From assembly GCA_024509875.1 (NCBI GenBank), contig JAMPIV010008516.1, forward strand, positions 998,444 to 1,062,443: a DNA stretch of 64,000 nt, read 5' to 3'. Under the pieces are notes generated by a model. That model was not told the DNA's origin, ran no database searches, and worked only from the letters and a program-made list of their open reading frames with translations. Position numbers and translations under genes: made by a program. Numbering within the stretch: position 1 is the first letter of the stretch; every line of letters begins with the position of its first letter. Below are positions 23,701 to 34,640 of this stretch, in pieces. Origin of the DNA: Oreohelix idahoensis. Its lineage: Eukaryota > Mollusca > Gastropoda > Stylommatophora > Oreohelicidae.

Positions 23701-24597
23701 CACGCTGCCGGCGAGACATATCGCCGAAGGTAACCTATGTTCTGCCAGCTGGAGGCGATATGTCTCGCCTTGCGGCTGTCATCGTTTCTAGCACATGACT
23801 TGTGTACACGTGATTTTCAGCCCCGGATGATAAGTTGTAATGTTATTTGCAAGAGAGTTAGCTTCCGTTTCCGATCTTAAAAAAGCGATGGGTGTATCCG
23901 CATTTATTTTTTGTAAATTTTTTAAATCGAAATGAATCTGCATCAACACACGGCCATTTTTGCTCTAATTTTATTGGATTCTGACGCCATGCGGTGGGGA
24001 TGAGATTTTTGTCTTTATAAGCGCTGATATCGGTTCTCAGAATATGTTTGATGACCGAGATGGAAACGAAAGTAAAATGGCCTTTCAAGTATGTATAATT
24101 TTAGGGATTAGGATTAAGAATATCGGAAAGGTTTAGAATTTCGGCCGAATGTCACTGCTGATGAGAGTGTTTGTTGCTTTGCTACTGATGATGGGTGTAA
24201 CGAAAAGATCGTCATTTGATTTGTATTGGTCTATTTGTCAAATGACTGTCATTGAAATGCAAGGGATATGGACTCTTCGTTTGTTGGATATTTAAAAAAA
24301 TTTTTTTTTTAATTTTAAAATTAAAAAAACATTTTTTTTTATATTTTTAAACTTTTTTTTCGTTTTTTTCATCTTTCCTTTCCTCTCTTCCTATCTCATC
24401 TAACATGTACACAAACAAAATTTACATCATCAGATTCAGCATTCATTCATTTCTATACAGTCCAAAAATGATAGCAATTGACCAAAACACAAAAAAATTA
24501 TAGAATTTACTAGTCACCCACTATAGAAATGGGGCGTTGTGAAAAAGAATGCAGATGCAGGGCAAATTTTTTGAATTTTTATGCAGCGTGCTAAAGG
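23694..24597. mobile_element. piggyBac-like nonautonomous element (904 bp)
   Basis: Perfect 15-bp inverted repeats CCTTTAGCACGCTGC at 23694-23708 and the complement at 24583-24597. The right flank is TTAA (24598-24601) and the left flank TTAT (23690-23693), i.e. one changed base in a TTAA duplication. TTAA targeting and CC(C)TTT ends are typical of piggyBac. It has no transposase. It removed the last codons of the gag-like ORF and supplies its TAG stop. Confidence 0.85.
23710..23769. repeat. 16-bp inverted repeat (hairpin) inside the piggyBac-like element
   Basis: GGCGAGACATATCGCC at 23710-23725 and GGCGATATGTCTCGCC at 23754-23769 are perfect reverse complements with a 28-base loop. The site is directly inside the left terminal repeat, where piggyBac elements carry subterminal transposase-binding repeats. 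No matching copy is seen at the right end. Confidence 0.85.
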
Positions 24598-24867
24598 TTA
24601 AGATACATAACAATATGGCGGCGGCAGCTGAGTCTTGAGAAGACTAAGTACAATTGGTCTGTACCGCACACAAGACAGAACTGAGTACACTTGACTAATA
24701 GGGTACTGCAGTAGGGGAGACGAGTGAAGGAGATGTAAGAGGTACATTCGAAGCCATGGTAGTTTGGCGGAAATTTTGTGAAAAGCCGTGGTGACAACGG
24801 CAGAAATAGTGGAAACCTAGATTTTTGATGAAGCAGCAGAAGACAGCAATTATGGAACAAAATAAAG

Positions 24868-25450
24868 TGACAACTACAACTATCAGCCACAAAGTAAAAC
24901 CAGCTTAGACGATCAAGTTGGGACATTGAAGATAAGAGACCTATACAGTCAACAACAAGTGACATACTACAGCAGAGTCGAAGCCTTACAGAGGAAATAA
25001 AGAAGCAAGAATCACATGAGAGTCTACCTACACTACAAAGGCAGCACATCAATGTTCGCAATGTTAGACACATGGTCACAACCATCATTCCCTATCCCTT
25101 CGTCAGCCCCAACATATTCCCTACGACACCTGTCGCAACCTCAGTGATCATGTGAAGCGAACATGTGATGACAGAAGATAATCTCTTACAGCCACGCACG
25201 AAGCAACAACTCAGCAGAATCGGACCATTACAGAAGACTTGAAAGGACAACTACAACTCCCAGCCTACACACTACAGTTGGGACATTGAAGACGAGAGAC
25301 ATATACAAGCAACGAGATGTAACATAATTCAGCAGAAACGAGGCCTTACAGAAGAAAACTTGAGTCGACAGCTACAACTACCAGCCACAACTACAACCAC
25401 CAGCCTACACACTAAAATTGGGATGATTGAAGCTGAGATACCTTTACGAG
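24868..25450 (+). repeat. Diverged tandem repeats in the LTR element interior
   Basis: At least three starts of a similar unit: GACAACTACAACTATCAGCC (about 24868), GGACAACTACAACTCCCAGC (about 25248) and GACAGCTACAACTACCAGCC (about 25368). Two are followed by AGTTGGGACATTGAAGA, the third by a changed version. No coding frame goes through them. Confidence 0.65.
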
Positions 25451-26708
25451 CACTGAGGAAGAACAAAACTTATCATCATCGAAGACCTAAAGCACAGCAT
25501 ACAAACATTAGCAAGAATATTGCTGACGAGACAGTAGTACCTATACAATCAGAACTTACCAACATAAAGCAAAGAAAATGACACCGAATGAATGGACGAC
25601 CCTACCAACATCAGATTCAGAATGTAAACATCGTCAAGAATACAAACCATAGTCTGGTTGATAACAACATACAAAAAAAAAATTCGTTCGTCCTCTTCCT
25701 CCTGCAGAGCGACTATAAACAACACTACAACTGATACCAACTTCATCACAGTATGACAGTCGTCTCTCCAGTAGAGAAATTTACACTGTTGGAGCTTGCA
25801 AATGAGACCTCCACATTCGTACAAGCAGTGTAATCGCCGTAAAGTACTCACCCAGCAATAGTACTAATTCGCAGCACTCACCCAGCTATAGTGCTTAAAC
25901 AAGGTACCCCAATCAACGGTATCCAACGGTTAGTTAGTTAACAAGATCTTTCAGTGGTTAAACTTAGTAGTTGTCGAGATTTCACAGCACACTTAGACAT
26001 TTACATTATACACTAACCTTGTGAATAGACAGTGTAGAACTTCGCGAAGAAACTTAATTGTATACAACATTATAACTAATGGTAAAGCTCATTGATCACA
26101 TAGACACTTGAGTGATAACTTAAATTACAATCACGAGAACTATTATAGAGTGATAATAAATCAGACTAGCCACACAGACTATTGTGACTGAGAAAGTACG
26201 CAAAAACATAGGAAGTATCGCAGATTAGAATAAAAATACAATCTCAAGAAGTTTATAAATAGTTCTTTGAACAGACAAGACTCACCACGTCATAGGATCA
26301 AGATGATTAAGTAGTTAGCATGTATGGAATAGTTTGCATGATTGACTCATAATATGAATGTATTTCAGGTATATATTTTGTTCCAGACCAGGCAAGAAAG
26401 AAAGAAAGAAAAAAGAAAAAGGAGACAGAAGAAGACAGATGTCACAGACCAAGCCAAGGTACATTGAAGCAGGAAGACTTACTTGCTCAGTTAGAGGTAC
26501 ACATGTCACTGATGATGGACGCCCCATTGGTTACATGGCAACATAGAGACAAGATGGGATTATAATGTGATTATAGCCACTGCTTATTTAAAAGATGATA
26601 GTGCTGACACTTATGGTCAGATATACATTGATTTCATGCATTATGATTATGAATATTTCATTGATCACGACATACAGGGGTACAAAATATATAGTTACAG
26701 ACTGAGCT

Positions 26709-26905
26709 TACGATTCGACTGGTGCATCCAAGGCTAGCATCAGCCGAGCACATCATGTTCTGACTTAGTGACATAGGTCTTTCGCTATTGCCCCAGGACA
26801 GGTGTTTGGATTTGCGTAGTTAGTTGCATACACAACTGATAATTCGACTGGTGCATCCAAGGCTAGCATCAGCCAAGCACATCACATTCTGACTTAGTAA
26901 CACAC
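26709..26905 (+). repeat. 132-bp-spaced direct repeat
   Basis: The words ATTCGACTGGTGCATCCAAG, GCTAGCATCAGCC(G/A)AGCACATCA and TTCTGACTTAGT occur at about 26711 and again at about 26843 in the same order. Non-coding part of the LTR element interior, close to its 3' LTR. Confidence 0.75.
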
Positions 26906-27360
26906 ATCTCTTGCTATCACTTTGGGGATATTTATTTAATACATGCTTGGTGGCGTTACGATATAGATCTCTTATACACTCTGCCTATCTGACCGTTACA
27001 ATGTAACACTGACATGGACGGCAGATATTATAGACATATAGACTGACAAACCTCTGCTTTCAGAGGCAGTTCCATGTCGCCCCTTGTAGATAAGTAAATA
27101 ATGTTGAATTATACATGTTTGAATATTGATGTGAAAGGATATTTTTTGTTGGTGTAATGATTATTGAGATGCTCTAGTTGCAGCATTAATATTAAGTCCA
27201 TAGCATAGTCTCACTATTGTGATTTAATTTGTTTGATGTCTTCTCGGATGATTTTTCGGGGTAGTAAAGGAGAGGATAGTGGGATACATAGAGTAGACAC
27301 TTGTTGATGGAGCGCAAATGTCTCCCTGTGGGATACATTTGTACGGCCCCGGGACGTATA

Positions 27361-29230
27361 TGTCACCGTGAGGTTTGGTAGGATAATAATTTGGTTTTCT
27401 TGAAACAGGGGTGCATAAAAAAAATGGTTTGGGAAATTTAAATAGTTTGGGAAAAGGGCTATTTGTTCTAGAGATGTGAGATAAAATGTGGTACAGTGAT
27501 ACTTAGAGGGAAAGGGAGAGAACCCTTTAAATCAAAGCTATTGAAAATAAGGCTAGCTTACACTTACATTGTTTCTACGAGTACACAGTTAGGGTTTGAG
27601 AAATTTACATATCAGGACGATTTTAGTAGGCATTAAGAAGGGAAAGTAACAATTTAGTCAAAACTTCAAAAGGAGACCACAATTAACTTACGCCCCTTAC
27701 AGGTTTTGTGAGTTGGGGACATTAACGAACGCACGAGAAAAAATGAGTAAACAGTTAATTGAGAACAGCTCATTAAGCGGCATAGGGTGAGCTTGGCGGA
27801 CCAATCAGGTGACTCGAAAACAAGATTGGATGATGAGACAATGAATTGGAGGACAAAAGAAATCAGTCCTGGCTGAAACTTCGAGGTGGCAAGACATGAA
27901 ATTTGCCGGGCTCTCAAGAAACGAACCTGTGGGTGACAGTTGTTCGTGATGAATCAAGTAGATAACTTTAGTATGATTAGCGGTAGCAATTCGAGGATAA
28001 TAGAATGAACTGTGTTTTAAGTCTAGGGCTAGAGTAGTGATGATAGTAGGGACGTGATAAGTATTTTGGAATTCTTTGACTCTGGTAAGATTGACTTTTA
28101 TATTCTTATGCCTAACCAAGATGAAAAGAAGAACCTAATGAAATTTTAGTCACATGGTGTCTGAAGACAATGCTGCTTACATTTAAGGGAGCTGTCAACA
28201 AGAAAGAACATTGAAGACGAACGTTATATTGTCTGAATTATATGAATAGAGAGAGGTTTTTTTTCAGACATACTGTTAATATATTACTTGAGGGTAATGC
28301 TGCTTTTATTTAAGGGAGATGACAACAAGAGAGAACATTACAGTAGATGCTTGGCTAAGACAAAGTGGTTAACTTTGGTCGAGTAAGCAGACAGGGAATG
28401 CAATTATGTTTGGTATCTATAACAAGAGATGCATTGCCATCGCCAAGTGTAAATAAACAAGGGATTTGAATTACATTGACTCCTATTGATGGAGATCATG
28501 CGCTCTCTCATGTCAGCGTAAGTATCGAGACTGCCACAGGAGTATTTGACATTGGTTGATATTTTTTTTACAGGTATAAATATTGATATAAGAATGATGT
28601 ACTTAAGGGGGTCAAAGTTGACTCAGTTGAGATAGGAGAGAAATAAGCATCTGAGGATTTTGAGAGACTATTGTAAACAATCTTGAGAGAAACAGATCAG
28701 GAGGAGAAAAAATTTAAGCAAGCCATGCACATAAACTAGTAGGAGAGCCTATAGGAGATGCAATATAAATACTCTGAAATAGTTGATGAAACAGTAGAAA
28801 AATCCTAACAACTTTTGAAGGGGAGAAATTTTGTATGGTGAATTATTGATGGAAGTTCATGGATCTTAACTTATGTAAATAAAACAGTTTTATGTTGAAT
28901 TACCTCACTTCAGTTGCCTTGATATGTGGAAGATTGAAGAGTAGAAGTATGAGTAAGGGGTAAGCACAGATACTCAGGGAAGAAAAGCCACTAATATGAA
29001 TCAGTCGCTAATTAACAACGAGGAGGGAAGAACAAAGCCTGGTAAGAAGGAAGACGAACCACATCTCATCCAAGAACATTCACCTCTGGCGGAAAAGGGC
29101 CAGTAAGAGAGATAGTCTCACTTGGAAGATAAGCAGAAGAACTAGACAGACAAGTTGAATAGGTTTAAACTAGGCCTGCCACAGTCCACCTAGTAGAAAG
29201 CTATTAATAGAAGACCAGGGCACTGTGACA
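27361..29230 (+). repeat. 3' LTR (1,870 bp)
   Basis: Begins TGTCACCGTGAGG and ends CACTGTGACA, followed by the CAAT duplication. It contains the full LTR, including a middle part that the 5' LTR lacks. Two internal near-repeats (around 28160 and 28290: CAATGCTGCTTACATTTAAG and TAATGCTGCTTTTATTTAAG) also occur here. Confidence 0.85.
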
Positions 29231-29560
29231 CAATGACAAAGATGAAATGAGTAGACTTGGAGGCACACTGAAACATGGCAAAACTCCAAATGAAAAAGCA
29301 TGTGTATATACATCGAGGGAGATACAAAGGCTTTAGATTGCACTAGATGGAGAGTTTCTGCCTGCCCTATGTGCTCTCACATGTAGCATGGACTAATACG
29401 AGGGTGAGTCAAGTGAAAACCGGAAATATGTTATAACAATAAGAATAATCATGCCATTATATTGTAACTTGCCAATATTGTTGTCCTGGATGTCTCGAGT
29501 GTCATGCACATGCCATCGCGGTGATGACGCATAAGGTGACATCATAATGAAATTTTAAAG

Positions 29561-29968
29561 ATGGCTGCCCCGCTAGTGGAATGCACCAAACAGCAGCAGT
29601 GTTCTGTTATTCAATTTTTGATCAGCGAAGGGGTGAAACCAATAGAAATTCATCGGCGAATGAAGCTCAAGTACGGTGATGCATGCATGTCAAGGTCGCA
29701 GGTGTATGAATGGTGTACAAAGTTAAAAAAACAGCGTGATTTCTGTGACAGATTGTTCACAACCGGGTCAGGCACACAGAGTAGTGACTCCAGAATCGAT
29801 AGCAACCGTTAAACGACTCGTACAGGGAAACCGCCGATTGACTGTGGATGATATTGCCACACATCTTGACATCAGTCACGGTTCAGCACACATCATCTCT
29901 GATGTGCTACAGTACCACAAAGTGTCTGCAAGGTGGGTGCCACGGCAGCTTACTCCAGAATTGAAAAT
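29561..29968 (+). pseudogene. Mariner transposase N-terminus, left arm plus loop
   Basis: Starts MAAPLVECTKQQQCSVIQFL with the helix-turn-helix segment VKPIEIHRRMKLKYGDACMS. A frame change near 29740 moves into a second frame that carries on through the loop with VTPESIATVKRLVQGNRRLT and LDISHGSAHIIS. The catalytic domain is absent. Confidence 0.75.
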
Positions 29969-30166
29969 TGAACAATCTGTCACAGAAATCACGCCGTTTT
30001 TGAACTTTGTACACCATTCATACACCTGCGACCTTGACATGCATGCATCACCGTACTTGAACTTCATTCGCCGATGAATTTCTATTGGTTTCACCCCTTC
30101 GCTGATCAAAAATTGAATAACAGAACGCTGCCGCTGTTTGGTGCATTCCACTAGCGGGGTGGCCAT
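29876..30166 (-). pseudogene. Mariner transposase N-terminus, right arm (inverted copy)
   Basis: The minus-strand copy starts MATPLVECTKQRQRSVIQFL and stays in one frame through QVYEWCTKFKNGVISVTDC, then runs into loop sequence. In this arm the reading frame is better preserved than in the left arm. Confidence 0.75.
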
Positions 30167-30335
30167 CTTTAAAACGTCATTATGATGTCACCTTATGCGT
30201 CATCACCACGATGGCGCGTGCATGACACTTGAGACATCCAGGACAACAATATTGGCAAGTTACAATATAATGGCATGATTATTCTTATTGTTATAACATA
30301 TTTCCGGTTTTCACTTGACTCACCCTCGTAATTAC

Positions 30336-31650
30336 TACAGCTCATTAAGTTGTTCTCCAACAGGCGACTGTTAATTGTCCTTTTATCTCTCTCTTATCCA
30401 TATCCAATGCCCCTCGCCATGGGTGCTTTAGTGGCTAGTCCAGAGGTTTTCAAACTGTGCGTCGCGGCTCCCAGGGACGTCGCGGCCCTCGGCTAAGGGC
30501 GTCGCGGTGGCGACCACAATTGGTATCAGATGTAAAATATGCACATTCAGAAGTCATTAATATCTTCTTGGGTACAATTGCTTATATATAATATATAGTA
30601 TAGAGAGGAGCCGCGGTGATTCATGCACAGGTCAAGGGAGCCGCGGACCAAAAAAGTTTGAAAACCTCTGGGCTAGTCAATCAGCTCTCTCACTGTCACA
30701 TACTGCTGCATAACTAGGACTGTAGATCCACACCAGTTCTTGAAGGGCTGAGGCCTTTATATTCTCCATTCATGTTTTAGCCATCCACTTTGGACCTTCT
30801 GAAGCATGGAATGCAAGTCCAGCACAATAACATGGAATGCAAGTCCAACACAATAACATGGAATGCAAGTCCAGCACAATAACTGTCCTGGTTAATTTAG
30901 CTTCCAACAGCCACCTCAGGGCTGCAGTAGCTGCCTCTATGTCCATTCTCATGTTGGAGGTTGTTGTCATTTAAGCTCCACTCTGTTCAGCGACAGCCCT
31001 GCCGTTTACTCTCACCAAGAAGCCCCTTCCTGATTTCTCACCACGCACAATAGACCCATCAGTGTACACAATGGCGTCATCATCCCCAGCAAGATCACTT
31101 ATCAGCTGATTAATTTCCAATTCTGCTTTCCCACTGCATCAATCTCTATGCTCCCTGCCAAGGGTGATGTTGACTTGTCTAAATCAGTTCTTTCCCATCT
31201 TACTCCACTCTTCCCCCTTTAATATTGTTTCAACTGAGCCACCTGCCTAACTAGGCCGCAGCATTTCTGGATTATATCGACACAGTCCATTCATGTACCT
31301 CATCGTCACAAGACCCAGACTACATGCATTCCTTCATTTTGAAAGCATTCTCACTGTGTCTCTGGCAATGTGAGTATTCCCAGTCCATAATCAATTACTG
31401 GCATGGCTAGCTGATGATACAGGAGAAATAGTAGTCTCTGCTCCAGGAGAGCAGCAGCCATTGTTTTCAGTGCCGTTAAGCCACGCTTGCACTTCCATAT
31501 GGTTTATTCAACATGGTACTTGTATAATATCCCGCAATTAAATGTTACACTGAGATATTTCAGCTTGTCCTGTCTATTGAGAGTGATGTCCTCTATTGAC
31601 GAGATTGTACAAAACACAAAAATGGCAAAATCTTGCTTGATGAGAAAGAT
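30336..31650 (-). pseudogene. Old LINE fragment: RT C-terminus and RNase H
   Basis: The minus strand reads, from right to left, a YLSVTFNCGIL box (RT thumb, about 31550), a decayed linker, then RNase H pieces including VYTDGSI-like, SNMRMDIEAATAALRWLLEA and TRTVIVLDLHSM. The left part aligns with the other RNase H copy at 8356-9012. A 30-bp segment is repeated about three times at about 30806-30880. It is split by a hAT miniature element at 30441-30671. Confidence 0.65.
30441..30671. mobile_element. hAT-type miniature element (231 bp)
   Basis: Inverted ends CAGAGGTTTTCAAAC / GTTTGAAAACCTCTG and an exact 8-bp target duplication GGCTAGTC (30433-30440, 30672-30679). Ends of the form CAGNGG...CCNCTG with 8-bp duplications define hAT. 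GC-rich near the ends, AT-rich in the centre. No coding capacity. Confidence 0.93.
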
Positions 31651-31839
31651 ATGGTAAAGACATGTAAAATATGTAAGAGTACTATTCGAGGACAACATAG
31701 GCAACAAACTGTTGCCATATATTAATGATGGCCCAAGTACTTATATAAGAATATATACAATACAGGATCCATATCACATGACCTGAAAACATCAGTCAAG
31801 AACATTGCCCAAGAAATCTAGTGCAAAGGAATGTTCAGA

Positions 31840-32640
31840 TTTTGTTAATAATCAGACTGATAGGTGACACAATTAAAATACTGCTAAAGATTATATAGGA
31901 GGGAATAAAAAATAAAGCAGACAGAAGTTCTGGAAGAGCAATATTTTGTATAAGAATACTAGCAGAAAATATACAGGGTCCAAAGAAGTATTTACATAGT
32001 GTTTCATTAACTATACAAAGCCTTTCAGAAACTGCAGCACCCATTTCGTCTACTGAACTGTAAATGGGAACCAACTGTGCTCCTGAGTTAGGGAAGGCAA
32101 AGGCAGTGAGGAAAGAACCGGTCACCCCACCTTAAAAAGCTGAGACCTAGTACAATGAAGCATCTAACAATTCACTCCCCTATGGCAGTATCTGACATGG
32201 GACCACCCACCTTCTTCACACTGGGAACAAAATGCAATCGTAAGACCTGGCAGTAATTACTCAGCATATATTGATTTAAAAAGTGGAATGATTTAGGAAG
32301 CGTAGTGTCCTCATGCCTATATCAGTTAAAATATCTACTAAAACAAACAAATTATCAAACATAGAGGAAATTCTAGGACTTAGGATTAGTGGAAGATCAA
32401 TAACCCATCTTAAATATGCAGATAACAGCTTTTTTACCTGGAAGTGAATAGGAATGGGAAGAACTAGTGAAGCAAGTAAAGGGCAAAAGTCATGAATATG
32501 GATTGGACATTAATGCTGAAATGAAAACTATGATAATTAGAACAACAGATAAAAAGCCAACTTTACCAACAAGAATAAATGGGAAGATTCTAGAACAAGT
32601 CAAATGTTTCTCATATCTTGGACACATAACAGGATAAGAA
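31840..32640 (+). pseudogene. Old LINE reverse transcriptase remnant
   Basis: Pieces in changing frames resemble RT: IRLIGDTIKILLKIIYEGIK (about 31846), ISGRSITHLKYAD (about 32388, the catalytic YAD box region) and NGKILEQVKCFSYLGHI (about 32578, the usual YLG motif). Too decayed to class. Stops at about 32640. Confidence 0.5.
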
Positions 32641-32814
32641 AGCACGTTTTGCTTCCTGTCATCATTAATACATGAATCACATATGATCAATGCATAACTT
32701 AGGTTATTCATATTCACTTTATCTCTCATGTCCAACTTTTGTGAATTAATATATTTTTTGTTGAAGTTCGTTTATTCTGGGCGCTGTCTGATGCAGTTGT
32801 AATGTGTGTTTTAA

Positions 32815-33811
32815 CTCTTTGACTCCAGACCAACGCTCTGAGCATTGCAAAATTTAACGCGCCGTGCCAGCGCAACACTCAGCGCGTTGTTTTTAGTTTA
32901 TCACGAACAAACCCCAAAAATTGTCCGTTTAATGCAGTTCATATTTTAAAACTCATAGAATGACTTCCGCTACTATTTAAACAACTAATTTGACTGTAGT
33001 TAAGCAGCACATGTGCGTGTTTTGATGTTATTATCACAATTTGTGTGATGATTCGCGTGTCTGCATTTTTCGTTGTTATTGCTAGAGAAATATGTCATGC
33101 TTTATATTTACACTTTCTAAGTCTCCTAAGCAAATAATTGTGTCAAATTACTTTGAAACATTGCTGACATTGATGATGATTGTTTGGTAGTCACAGTTTG
33201 TTGTCAAAATACGGAATCGGTGCAGAAAAGCTAGACACATTAGACTTAGTTGATGAGTGGGCCTCATATTCTGGATGATCAAAAAGCAACAACACTAGAC
33301 CTACCATAATATCTAATCACTAGTCCTTGGTAGAAGATGATGCTAGGGATACGATTGCATAATTTATTTTTTTCTTACAAGGGACCACAGTAAAAACTGG
33401 TGTGAATTACACTAAATGTACTAATTGTGGCCATAAGCAATGTTTTTTTTTTACTTTGTATATGGATTAATTTGATGTTTGAAGACTAAAAAGAAAGTTT
33501 TATTGTCTACAACAGTAATTTGTCTTTGGTAAGATCGTATTCTAGAATTAAATTTTTAGTGTTTTTCAATTTTACATGCAAAATTTTTTTAATATAGGCT
33601 ACCGAACAACCTTGTGTTAATACTACCAAAGACATTATATATTACAATTCTCTATCCATTTCTCTACAGTTTGGTATATAATAAGTAGGCTACATGTTCA
33701 CATAAACAAATTAACATAAAATTTACACTAAAAGACAGTACACTTCACTGTTTAGAATTCTTCAAAAAATAATTATGGCACTGGGTGGAAAATAATGATG
33801 GAGTCAAAGAG
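32815..33811. mobile_element. piggyBac-like nonautonomous element (997 bp)
   Basis: Perfect 13-bp inverted repeats CTCTTTGACTCCA / TGGAGTCAAAGAG, with TTAA on both sides (32811-32814, 33812-33815). Near the left end CAACGCTCTGAG and CTCAGCGCGTTG form an imperfect subterminal hairpin, the same plan as in the element at 23694-24597. AT-rich interior, no transposase frame. Confidence 0.85.
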
Positions 33812-33815
33812 TTAA

Positions 33816-34552
33816 TGCCCTAGCTGTTGCTACTTATTGAGAATTTGCATACTGATATAATTTCTTGTCACTGTCATGTTTCACTCTCCAGAGTCTGACA
33901 TTACATTCCTCCCTTTTGATGATTCTGATACAAAATGAATTAACTTAAAAATCTTGTAACTTTCAATTTTGGGTAAATCACAAAATAATGGACAGACGCC
34001 ACCATGTTGGTTGACTGGTTATCGATATGTTAACCATGTCGCTTGCACTTAATAAAATATAGCTGCTTAGCCCTCCCTACCTCTAGCCCAACAACTTTGA
34101 CCAACAAACAATGGAGCCACAGGTTTAAAAAAAAAAATGAACGAAAATACCATTTTCTAGTTCTACCGCCCACGAACTCTGCAAAAACCTATGACTGAAA
34201 TGAAGAACACTGGGATGTGTTCTTCCATGCCATCCAAATAAGTCGCCCATGTCATCAGGGTTAAAGTTTAGGGTTAGGAACCTAACCATAACCCTTATTA
34301 TTGCGTCTCTGAAATCTTTTGCAAGACTGGAATGAACATGTCCCATTGTTGTTCATTTCAACTGATCCATATAACGCGATCACTGACACACTACCATTCA
34401 ACCAGACGCATACTTCTCTTACAGTCTCGACATTCTTAGCGACTGGTTATAAAACCACGACACGGCCGAAGTATCGATAGACTTCGTCATCTGTCTTTTA
34501 TTCTGTAACTCAATTTTTTTTTCTTCTGCGGCGTATTCCGTAGATATTCTAC
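33816..34552. other. INTS7 intron 1, start; nothing recognised
   Basis: Non-repetitive sequence next to exon 1. Open frames on the minus strand (34125-34346, and the read-through of exon 1 to 34419) have no recognisable similarity. Confidence 0.5.
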
Positions 34553-34640
34553 CTTTATCAAGCTCTGCTAATGCTGAATTGGCATCTTGCTCTTGTTCAA
34601 ATGATATATTTGATAATTGCCGGTTCGGTAAGGTCGCCAT
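34553..34640 (-). CDS. INTS7: INTS7 exon 1 (start codon)
   Basis: Codes residues 1 to 29 plus one base of the next codon. The start ATG at 34640 is followed by GCG in a good Kozak-like setting. The exon ends at a GTAGAA donor directly after the Leu-Asp-Lys codons. The stretch DANSALAELDK matches the conserved start of animal INTS7 (DANSALMELDKG in vertebrates, from memory). The frame stays open to 34419, but that read-through loses similarity at the donor, so the splice is preferred. COMMD1 starts 241 bp away on the other strand. Confidence 0.85.

Larger units (their letters stand above)
20688..29230 (+). mobile_element. LTR retrotransposon-like element of unassigned family, gag-like ORF only
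   Basis: An 8,543-bp unit flanked by the 4-bp duplication CAAT (20684-20687, 29231-29234). Its ends are TGTCAC and GTGACA. It has a shortened 5' LTR, a long 3' LTR, a threefold leader repeat, a charged gag-like ORF, a piggyBac-like insertion and about 2.8 kb of non-coding interior. No protease, integrase or reverse transcriptase motif was found, so it depends on proteins from elsewhere. The two LTRs are nearly identical where they align, so insertion was fairly recent. It lies in INTS7 intron 1. Confidence 0.82.
29399..30328. mobile_element. Fold-back mariner element
   Basis: Two inverted arms of about 360 bp (29399-29759 and 29969-30328) enclose a 209-bp loop, with TA on both outer sides (29397-29398, 30329-30330). 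Outer ends read CGAGGGTGAGTCAAGTGAAA. Both arms hold the same 5' region of a mariner transposase gene in opposite directions. The arms differ at a few scattered bases. The whole forms a near-palindrome. It lies in INTS7 intron 1. Confidence 0.88.
5885..34640 (-). other. INTS7: INTS7 locus, 5' part (5 exons, 3' part outside the window)
   Basis: Gene span from the start codon to the last exon visible here. Five exons together code 211 residues that read colinearly with the N-terminal part of Integrator complex subunit 7, a helical-repeat scaffold subunit of the nuclear complex that processes snRNAs and attenuates Pol II transcription. Exon phases fit at all four junctions. Introns 1 to 4 are about 14.1, 5.9, 1.7 and 6.5 kb and are mostly transposon sequence. 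Human INTS7 is roughly 960 residues, so most of the protein must lie to the left of position 1. The identification is from remembered family sequence, not from a search. Confidence 0.9.

Noticed and set aside
34125..34346. Minus-strand 73-codon frame next to INTS7 exon 1
   Set aside because: No similarity recognised and no splice sites linking it to exon 1 with the right phase; exon 2 at 20339-20468 fits instead.
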